The notes beneath the pieces were generated by a model, which was not told where the DNA came from, did no database searches, and was given only the letters and a program-made list of their open reading frames with translations. Position numbers and translations under genes: made by a program. From assembly GCA_003577145.1 (NCBI GenBank), contig QEUP01000003.1, forward strand, positions 89,832 to 153,831: a stretch of 64,000 nucleotides of DNA, in the 5' to 3' direction. Below are positions 57,653 to 64,000 of the stretch, piece after piece. The DNA is from Acidobacteriota bacterium (GTDB lineage: Bacteria > Actinomycetota > Acidimicrobiia > Acidimicrobiales > Microtrichaceae). Position 1 is the stretch's first letter, and each line of letters starts with the position of its first letter.

Positions 57653-58281
57653 GCGTCGAGTCAGTGGTCTTCGTCATCGCCGGCTCCATCTGCATCGTCG
57701 GCGCCCTCGGTACGGTGCTGTTCCGCAACCCCGTTCACAACGCCTTGTCGCTGGTCGCAACGCTCTTCGGTGTGGCGGTCATCTTCATTGCCCAGGACGC
57801 ACACCTTCTCGCCGCGATCCAGGTGATCGTCTACGCCGGAGCGATCGTCGTTCTGTTCTTGTTCGTGATAATGCTCCTCGGGGTCGACAGGACCGAGAAG
57901 CTGGGGATCGATCCACTCGGTGGCCAGCGGCCGCTTGCCGTCGTCGCCGCGGTTGCCTTGCTGGGGCTCTCGCTGACGGTCCTGTTGGCAGTCGGGAGCA
58001 CGGTCACCGGCCAGGAGGCGGCAACCGGGGATCCGGGCGAAGGGGCGGAGAACATAGCCAAGCTGGGGGAGGTCCTCTTCACCGAGTACGTCCTGGCGTT
58101 CGAGGTGACGGCTGTCCTGTTGACCATCGCGGTGGTCGGAGCGGTCATGTTCTCGCGCCAGCGCAAAGCCGATCTGATCGACGAGGAGGAGTTCCCCGGC
58201 CTCGAAGCATTGCTGGCTGAGACCGAGGACGAGACCGAGGACGACACCGAGGCTGAGAGCGAGGGGGTGGAGGCGACGTGA
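57649..58281 (+). CDS. nuoJ: NADH-quinone oxidoreductase subunit J
   Basis: 210 residues from GTG 57649. Five spans; [18 protein letters not shown] and [20 protein letters not shown] with GVDR are typical. The last 30 residues are a Glu/Asp-rich tail ([15 protein letters not shown]). Overlaps nuoI and nuoK by 4 bases. Confidence 0.93.
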   Translation: MSVESVVFVIAGSICIVGALGTVLFRNPVHNALSLVATLFGVAVIFIAQDAHLLAAIQVIVYAGAIVVLFLFVIMLLGVDRTEKLGIDPLGGQRPLAVVAAVALLGLSLTVLLAVGSTVTGQEAATGDPGEGAENIAKLGEVLFTEYVLAFEVTAVLLTIAVVGAVMFSRQRKADLIDEEEFPGLEALLAETEDETEDDTEAESEGVEAT

Positions 58282-58586
58282 ACGGAGGTGTCGACGCGGC
58301 CTACCTCGTGCTCGGGGCGGTGTTGTTCGCCATCGGGGCGGCCGGGTTGCTGGTGAGGCGCAATCTGCTGGTGATGTTCATGTGCGTGGAGCTGATGCTC
58401 AATGCCGTAAACGTGACCTTTGTTGCCTTCGCCAGCGCACTGGGCGACATCGGTGGACAGGTAGCGGTCTTCTTCGTGCTGGTTGTGGCCGCCTCGGAGG
58501 TCGTCGTCGGCCTGGCGTTGATCGTTGCGATCATGCGGCGCAAACCGGGTGCGACCGCAGACGACATCTCGTTGATGAAGGGTTGA
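58278..58586 (+). CDS. nuoK: NADH-quinone oxidoreductase subunit K
   Basis: 102 residues, three spans. [20 protein letters not shown] carries the conserved membrane glutamate, and [19 protein letters not shown] the second one; both belong to the proton path. GTG start overlaps nuoJ. Confidence 0.94.
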   Translation: MNGGVDAAYLVLGAVLFAIGAAGLLVRRNLLVMFMCVELMLNAVNVTFVAFASALGDIGGQVAVFFVLVVAASEVVVGLALIVAIMRRKPGATADDISLMKG

Positions 58587-58588
58587 CC

Positions 58589-60577
58589 GTGGAAGAGCTG
58601 GTCTGGCTGATCCCGACTCTCCCGCTTGCCGGATTCCTGCTGCTCGTGGCATTCGGGCGTCGGATGGGCGAACCGGCGGCCGGGTGGTTGGCCTCCGCCA
58701 TGATGGCAGGCTCGTTCGCCGCGACCGTCGTCGTCTTTGCCGGCCTCTTCAACGAACCGGAATCACATCGCATCTTCACCCAGTCGCTGTTCACATGGAT
58801 CGCGGTGGACGGCTTCGAGGTGAGCGTCGGTCTGCTCGCGGATCCGCTGTCGATAACGATGGCCCTGTTCGTGACCGGCGTGGGTGCCCTGATCCATCTC
58901 TACTCGATCGGTTACATGCACGGCGACAAGGACTTCTCGAAGTTCTTCATCTACATGAACCTGTTCGCCTTCTCGATGCTGGTTCTGGTGCTCGCCGACA
59001 ACCTGCTGCTCACCTTCGTCGGCTGGGAGGGTGTCGGGACGTGCTCGTACCTGCTCATATCGTTCTGGTTCACCGACGAGCAGAACGCCGTCGCCGGGAA
59101 GAAGGCCTTCGTGACGAACCGGCTCGGCGATGTCGGGTTCATGCTGGGAACCTTCGTCCTGTGGACCACGATCGGGTCGATCAACTACCTCGACATCGAC
59201 GCGGCGGTCTCGGCCGAGCTCATCGCGGGGGTCACGGCAACCGCGATCGCTCTGCTGTTCTTCATCGCAGCCACCGGCAAGTCGGCGCAGATACCCCTCT
59301 TCGTGTGGCTACCGGACGCCATGGCCGGCCCCACGCCGGTCTCCGCCCTCATCCACGCAGCAACCATGGTCGCAGCCGGCGTGTTCCTCCTGGTACGGAT
59401 GAGCCCGGTCCTGCACGAGGCGGCCTGGGCCAACGATGTCATCGCCTGGGTCGGCGTGATCACCGCCTTCGTCGCGGCGACCATCGCCGTGGCGCAGAAC
59501 GACATCAAGAAGGTGCTCGCCTTCTCGACCATCAGCCAGCTCGGGTACATGTTCCTGGCCATCGGGACCGGGGCCTACGCGGCGGCCATGTTCCACATGG
59601 TCACCCATGCCTTCTTCAAAGCCCTCCTGTTCCTGGGTGCGGGATCGGTGATCCACGGCATGGATGATCGCCAGGACATGCGGGTCATGGGTGGGTTGTC
59701 CAAGTTCATGCCCCTCACCACCATCACCTTCCTGGTCGGCTGGCTGGCGATAGCGGGAGTCCCTCCCTTCTCCGGTTTCTGGAGCAAGGACGAGATACTG
59801 GCCTCGGCCTGGGCCTTCGACAGCGGGGGGGCTGCGCTTTGGGTCATCGGCCTGGTGACCGCCCTGATCACCGCCTTCTACATGAGCCGGCAGGTCATCA
59901 TGGTCTTCTACGGCAGGCCCCACTGGAGGGACGAGACCGCCCGCACCCCTGCACCGGCCTCGCTCAGCGCGGCCGCGGAGAACCCGGGCGGAGACGGCGA
60001 GGCCGAGCTCGACGTGGACGGCCTGGCGAGACTCCCTGCGGACTACCAGCCCCACGAGTCGCCCTGGCAGATGACGGTCCCCCTGGTGTTCCTTTCGTTG
60101 CTGGCAGTCGTCGGTGGCGTCTTGAACCTCCCGTTCCTCGAAGAGCTCGCGTTGCTGGAGAACTGGCTCGAACCGGTGACGCTTCCACACGAAGCCGGCT
60201 CAGGGGCGGAGCTATGGGCTCTCGCTTCCGCGGCTACGGCTATCGCCCTGATCGGCATAGGATCTGCCACTGTCATCTACCAGCGCCGGCGTGTGAGCCG
60301 GGAGCTCGTGGAGAGGCGGCTGTTCTCCAAGGGCTGGTACGTGGACATCTTCTACTCGTGGTTCACCGGCCATCCCGGCCGTCGCTTCTTCGATGCGATC
60401 AGGTGGTTCGACGAGAAGGTCATCGACGGCGCGGCCAACGGGGTTGCCGGCCTCGTGCGCCGCAGCGGGACCGCACTTCGCTCTCTCCAGACGGGTTACG
60501 TGCGGAACTACGCGCTGGGTGTGGCCTTCGGCACCGTCCTCCTGCTCGTCTACTTCATCACCAGGATCCAGGTCTGA
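58589..60577 (+). CDS. nuoL: NADH-quinone oxidoreductase subunit L
   Basis: 662 residues from GTG 58589, 2 bases after the nuoK stop (TTG 58583 is an alternative). Antiporter-like core: LTFVGWEGVGTCSYLLISFW, GKSAQIPLFVWLPDAMAGPT, VSALIHAATMVAAGVFLL and AQNDIKKVLAFSTISQLGYM. After the antiporter domain comes a hydrophilic stretch around DETARTPAPASLSAAAENPG and the lateral helix region. Proton-pumping subunit at the far end of the arm. Confidence 0.95.
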   Translation: MEELVWLIPTLPLAGFLLLVAFGRRMGEPAAGWLASAMMAGSFAATVVVFAGLFNEPESHRIFTQSLFTWIAVDGFEVSVGLLADPLSITMALFVTGVGALIHLYSIGYMHGDKDFSKFFIYMNLFAFSMLVLVLADNLLLTFVGWEGVGTCSYLLISFWFTDEQNAVAGKKAFVTNRLGDVGFMLGTFVLWTTIGSINYLDIDAAVSAELIAGVTATAIALLFFIAATGKSAQIPLFVWLPDAMAGPTPVSALIHAATMVAAGVFLLVRMSPVLHEAAWANDVIAWVGVITAFVAATIAVAQNDIKKVLAFSTISQLGYMFLAIGTGAYAAAMFHMVTHAFFKALLFLGAGSVIHGMDDRQDMRVMGGLSKFMPLTTITFLVGWLAIAGVPPFSGFWSKDEILASAWAFDSGGAALWVIGLVTALITAFYMSRQVIMVFYGRPHWRDETARTPAPASLSAAAENPGGDGEAELDVDGLARLPADYQPHESPWQMTVPLVFLSLLAVVGGVLNLPFLEELALLENWLEPVTLPHEAGSGAELWALASAATAIALIGIGSATVIYQRRRVSRELVERRLFSKGWYVDIFYSWFTGHPGRRFFDAIRWFDEKVIDGAANGVAGLVRRSGTALRSLQTGYVRNYALGVAFGTVLLLVYFITRIQV

Positions 60578-62187
60578 TGCCATCCGCTGTGATCGCCGCC
60601 GGAGCCACCAACGGGGTTGGCTTTCCGCTTCTGACCTGCATCGTCGCCCTACCGGCGCTCGGTGCGGCGGTTCTGGCCTGCCTGCCACGGGCCCGTGGGG
60701 ACCTGCTCAAGCTCGTGGCCGTGCTGTTCGCCGTGGCATCAGGCGCCTTGTCGATCTGGATGCTGGCGGAGTTCGACACAGCCTTCGACGGCTTTCAGTT
60801 CGTGTCCCGGCACCAGTGGATCGAGAGCTTCGGGATCTCCTGGTTCCTGGGTGTCGACGGCATCTCTCTCTTCCTTGTCGTGCTCAGCGGGGTCATGTTC
60901 CCGATCGCGTTGGTGGCGGCCTCACCGAAGCAGGACCAGAAGTCGTTCTACGCGTGGATGCTTCTCCTCATGGCCGGGTCGATGGGCGCATTCGTGGCTC
61001 TCGACCTGTTGCTGTTCTTCGTCTTCTTCGAGATAGTGCTGGTGCCGATGTACTTCCTGATCGGCATGTGGGGATACGGGAACCGTGTCTACGCGGCCAC
61101 CAAGTTCTTCCTCTTCACGATGCTCGGTTCTGCCCTCATGCTGGTCGGAATCCTCGCGCTCGTGATCCTGACCAGCTCCAACACCGGACAAGGCGTGACC
61201 TTCGACCTGGTCGAGCTGGCCGAGGCCCAAGGAGTCGGGCTGGTTGCCGCGCGTTGGATCTTCGTGTCCTTCGCTCTTGCCTTTGCCGTGAAGGTGCCGC
61301 TGTTCCCCGTTCACACCTGGCTACCGGATGCCCACACCGAGGCACCCACAGCCGGCTCGGTGATCCTGGCGGCCATCATGCTCAAGCTCGGCACCTATGG
61401 CTTCCTGCGCTTCGGGCTGTACCTGTTCCCCGAGGCGACCCATTGGTTCGCGCCGCTGTTCCTCACCCTTGGGGTGGTTGGGATCATCTACGGCGCAGTA
61501 GTGGCGACCATGCAGCGCGACCTCAAGCGACTCGTTGCCTACTCGTCGGTGGCGCACCTGGGTTTCATAGTGATCGGCATCTTCGCCCTCAACGCCCAGG
61601 GACTCGAGGGTGGGGTGCTCCAGATGGTCAACCACGGTCTGAGCACCGGAGCGTTGTTTATCCTCGTCGGATTCATCTACGAACGACGTCATACCCGTGA
61701 GATATCGGAGCTGGGCGGCCTGCAGAAGTCGGCACCGATCCTTGCCGGTGTCTTCACCGTCGTGATGCTGTCCTCGATCGGGGTGCCCGGCCTGAATGGA
61801 TTCGTGGGCGAGTTCCTCTCGTTGCTCGGAGCCTTCCGGGGCGCACGCTGGTGGGGTGCGGTGGCAACACTCGGGGTGGTCCTCGCTGCTGTCTACCTTC
61901 TTTGGGCCTACCAGCGGGTCTTCCACGGCTCACCAGAAGGCGAGAACGCACGCCTGCGGGACCTGTCACTGCGAGAGGGCTTGATCATGGTCCCGCTGGT
62001 CGGCCTCATCGTGTTCATCGGCGTGTACCCGAGGCCGGTTCTCGCGCGCATCGAGCCGTCGGTCGATGCCCTGGTCGCCCACGTCGACGCGCACGTCGAG
62101 GACTTCGAGGTCGAAGAGATCGTCTTCGATCCCCTCCCTGAAGGCAATGACGATGCCGAGCACGACGAAGAGGGAGGTGAGGACTAA
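60577..62187 (+). CDS. nuoM: NADH-quinone oxidoreductase subunit M
   Basis: 536 residues. FFVFFEIVLVPMYFLIGMWG, KVPLFPVHTWLPDAHTEAPT, AGSVILAAIMLKLGTYGFLR and YSSVAHLGFIVIG are the antiporter-like motifs. The last 25 residues form a very acidic tail (EGNDDAEHDEEGGED). Its ATG overlaps the nuoL stop and its stop overlaps the nuoN ATG, each by one base. Confidence 0.95.
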   Translation: MPSAVIAAGATNGVGFPLLTCIVALPALGAAVLACLPRARGDLLKLVAVLFAVASGALSIWMLAEFDTAFDGFQFVSRHQWIESFGISWFLGVDGISLFLVVLSGVMFPIALVAASPKQDQKSFYAWMLLLMAGSMGAFVALDLLLFFVFFEIVLVPMYFLIGMWGYGNRVYAATKFFLFTMLGSALMLVGILALVILTSSNTGQGVTFDLVELAEAQGVGLVAARWIFVSFALAFAVKVPLFPVHTWLPDAHTEAPTAGSVILAAIMLKLGTYGFLRFGLYLFPEATHWFAPLFLTLGVVGIIYGAVVATMQRDLKRLVAYSSVAHLGFIVIGIFALNAQGLEGGVLQMVNHGLSTGALFILVGFIYERRHTREISELGGLQKSAPILAGVFTVVMLSSIGVPGLNGFVGEFLSLLGAFRGARWWGAVATLGVVLAAVYLLWAYQRVFHGSPEGENARLRDLSLREGLIMVPLVGLIVFIGVYPRPVLARIEPSVDALVAHVDAHVEDFEVEEIVFDPLPEGNDDAEHDEEGGED

Positions 62188-63776
62188 TGATCGGGGTACT
62201 GGCTCGTCTGGCTCAGGACACCGGCGACGGAATCCTGGTACCCGCCGAGCCGATCCAGGCCGGTGTAACGCAAATCGCGACCCCGGAGATCCAGTGGGTT
62301 GCGCTGCTCCCTCATCTCATCCTCGTGGTCGGGGGCATCCTGTTGTTGACGATCGCCTCACTATTTCGCCACCGGGTGCCGCGGTGGGCCTACACGATCT
62401 ACACCGTCGCAGTTGCCGCCGGCGCCATCATCGCCGCGCTCCCGCTCTGGGTTCGCGTGCAGGACGCCGAGCGCGGGCCTTTCTCCGCGATAGCCGGAGC
62501 GCTCGGGGTCGACGGCTTCTCGATCTTCATCACGGTGATCATCTGCGCCGGTGTGATCCTGACAGCGCTCTTGGCCGACGGCTATCTCAAGCGTGAGGGA
62601 ATCGATGGCCCCGAATTGTTCGTCCTCCTGCTGCTGGCTGCCTCGGGCGGAACGATCATGGCTTCGGCGAACGATTTGATAGTCCTGTTCCTCGGCCTCG
62701 AGATCCTGTCGATCTCCGTGTACGTGATGGCCGCGATGCATGCTCGTCGCTTCACCTCCCTCGAGGCCGGCATGAAGTACTTCATACTCGGTGCGTTCTC
62801 GTCGGCGTTCTTCCTCTACGGGATCGCGCTGGTGTACGGCGCCTCCGGCAGCACCAACATGATCCGGATCAACCAGTACCTGGCGAGCCCCACCGGTGTG
62901 GTTCTCTCCGAGAACGGGTTGCTACTCGGGGGGTTCGCTCTCCTTCTCGTGGGCTTCGGGTTCAAGGTTGCCGCGGTGCCTTTCCATGCGTGGGCGCCGG
63001 ATGTGTACCAGGGGGCGCCCACACCAGTGACAGCGTTCATGGCTTCGGCCGTCAAGGCCGGCGGGTTTGCCGCGATGTTGCGAGTGTTCGTGCTCACGTT
63101 CGGTACCTTCAGCGGTGACTGGCAGCCAGTTGTGTTTGCTCTGGCCGTGCTCAGCCTTCTCGTGGGCTCGGTACTCGCGATCGTGCAGACCAACGTCAAG
63201 CGAATGCTGGCCTACTCATCAATTGCGCACGCTGGTTTCATCCTCGTGGGTGTGGAGGTGGCCACCGAGCAAGGAACCGCCGCGGCGTTGTTCTACCTGG
63301 CGGCTTACACGTTCATGGTGGTGGGCAGCTTCGCGGTGATCACCGTGGTCGGTCGCAAAGGGGACGGCCACCACGAGCTGTCCGACTATCGCGGGCTGGC
63401 GCGGCGCCAGCCGGTCCTCGCGTTCGTCTTCACCATCCTCCTGCTCGCTCAGGCGGGCGTCCCGTTCACCGCCGGCTTCTTCGCCAAGTTCTACGTGATA
63501 AGTGCCGCTGTCGATGCCGAGAACTACTCCCTCGCCATCATCGCCATGGTCTCGGCGGTCATCGCTGCTTTCCTGTACCTGCGGATCATGATCAGCATGT
63601 ACATGTCCACCGACAGCGAAGCTGTGACAGGCGAGCCGGACCGTGTTCCGGTCCCTCTGGCTGCCGGGATCGCCTTGTTCGTCGCCTGCGTGGTCACGGT
63701 CGTCATCGGGTTCGTGCCGGGGCCGATCACCGATCTCGCCAACGACGCCGTACCGTTCCTCGTGCAGGTCGGCTGA
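62187..63776 (+). CDS. nuoN: NADH-quinone oxidoreductase subunit N
   Basis: 529 residues. SANDLIVLFLGLEILSISVY, FKVAAVPFHAWAPDVYQGAP, TPVTAFMASAVKAGGFAAML and MLAYSSIAHAGFILVGVE are diagnostic. The N-terminal 35 residues (RLAQDTGDGILVPAEPIQAG) are an extension before the first span. Last gene of the nuo run; palindromic repeats begin about 70 bases after its stop. Confidence 0.95.
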   Translation: MIGVLARLAQDTGDGILVPAEPIQAGVTQIATPEIQWVALLPHLILVVGGILLLTIASLFRHRVPRWAYTIYTVAVAAGAIIAALPLWVRVQDAERGPFSAIAGALGVDGFSIFITVIICAGVILTALLADGYLKREGIDGPELFVLLLLAASGGTIMASANDLIVLFLGLEILSISVYVMAAMHARRFTSLEAGMKYFILGAFSSAFFLYGIALVYGASGSTNMIRINQYLASPTGVVLSENGLLLGGFALLLVGFGFKVAAVPFHAWAPDVYQGAPTPVTAFMASAVKAGGFAAMLRVFVLTFGTFSGDWQPVVFALAVLSLLVGSVLAIVQTNVKRMLAYSSIAHAGFILVGVEVATEQGTAAALFYLAAYTFMVVGSFAVITVVGRKGDGHHELSDYRGLARRQPVLAFVFTILLLAQAGVPFTAGFFAKFYVISAAVDAENYSLAIIAMVSAVIAAFLYLRIMISMYMSTDSEAVTGEPDRVPVPLAAGIALFVACVVTVVIGFVPGPITDLANDAVPFLVQVG

Positions 63777-63844
63777 CGCCAGCACGGGATTCACTCGCCG
63801 GGATGCCGTCTGGCAGTACGGGCACCCAGCCGGCTGTGCTGGCT

Positions 63845-63992
63845 TGGCGCTACCGCAGGTAGCGCGGGCTTCGCCATCGGGTTCTCGGTGTCGTGCTGCT
63901 GCGCCGCAGGCTCCGCAGCTCACATGGCGCTACCGCAGGTAGCGCGGGCTGCGCCATCGGGTTCTCCGACCTCGGGTTCTCGGTGTCGTGCT
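63845..63992. repeat. Direct repeats with GCA-triloop hairpins downstream of nuoN
   Basis: A unit of about 42 bases occurs at 63845-63886 and 63925-63966. Each holds GCGCTACC-GCA-GGTAGCGC, an 8-bp stem with GCA loop (63847-63865 and 63927-63945). A shared tail TCGGGTTCTCGGTGTCGTGCT is at 63877-63897 and 63972-63992, so the second copy has a 15-base insertion. The first could act as a terminator for the nuo operon; the array may go on beyond the window. Confidence 0.8.
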
Positions 63993-64000
63993 CAGGCGGC

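Noticed and set aside
63845..63992. CRISPR array
   Set aside because: Only two units, unequal spacers, and strong internal hairpins with intergenic REP character; no cas genes.

Overview
The window is high-GC, gene-dense bacterial chromosome with many GTG and TTG starts and 1-4 base start/stop overlaps. Its gene content (a MshA-type mycothiol glycosyltransferase followed by a YbjN-domain gene, an RsiG-type anti-sigma homologue, Rex directly upstream of haem genes, a geranylgeranyl reductase beside the respiratory genes, and a complete nuoA-N run) points to an actinobacterium. A deep branch such as Acidimicrobiia is my best guess, but that is inference. I see no prophage, insertion sequence or CRISPR array.

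Region by region. 1-6.3 kb: an acyl-CoA/CoA-ester catabolic cluster (two enoyl-CoA hydratase family genes, one cut by the window edge, acyl-CoA dehydrogenase, MaoC-type dehydratase, SDR, VOC protein, CaiB-type CoA transferase) with a SufR-like Fe-S-type regulator sharing a divergent promoter with the VOC gene. 6.3-15.2 kb: a potassium-channel-like protein, a VIT/CCC1-type protein, secreted PhoD phosphatase and a secreted serine-hydrolase-like protein, a FabF-like synthase, an MtfA-like peptidase, PPK2, and tRNA-Lys. 15.2-32.7 kb: housekeeping and envelope genes (ABC1 kinase, YgjP peptidase, histidine phosphatase, MoaD-like protein, RsiG homologue, XRE regulator, mshA, YbjN, MFS, M23 peptidase, proC, SAM hydrolase with a 28-residue membrane peptide, ABC exporter, CAP protein, acyl-CoA synthetase). 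32.9-40.1 kb: rex followed by a tight tetrapyrrole operon (siroheme-type dehydrogenase, hemA, hemC, cobA-hemD fusion, hemB, hemL). 40.2-48.4 kb: geranylgeranyl reductase, a tethered monohaem cytochrome c, and a divergent cytochrome b6/Rieske-type quinol oxidase operon that also encodes a dicluster ferredoxin and two unknown membrane proteins. 48.4-63.8 kb: nuoA to nuoN in canonical order, followed by palindromic repeats.

The right half reads as one redox-linked module: Rex (an NADH/NAD+ sensor) sits before the haem operon. Rex-like 18-bp sites (7-4-7 layout, 12 of 14 half-site bases) lie in the rex promoter and directly after the -10 element of the cytochrome operon that runs into complex I. 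Haem supply, quinol oxidation and NADH oxidation could therefore answer to one signal. The most unusual items are the b6-type split cytochrome b with a haem-ci cysteine inside an operon carrying its own ferredoxin, a PEHL-type motif repeated at the N-termini of two cytochrome-chain proteins, an RsiG homologue whose c-di-GMP motif is only complete if translation starts at a non-canonical codon, and a recurrent -10-next-to-start-codon arrangement suggesting leaderless transcripts.
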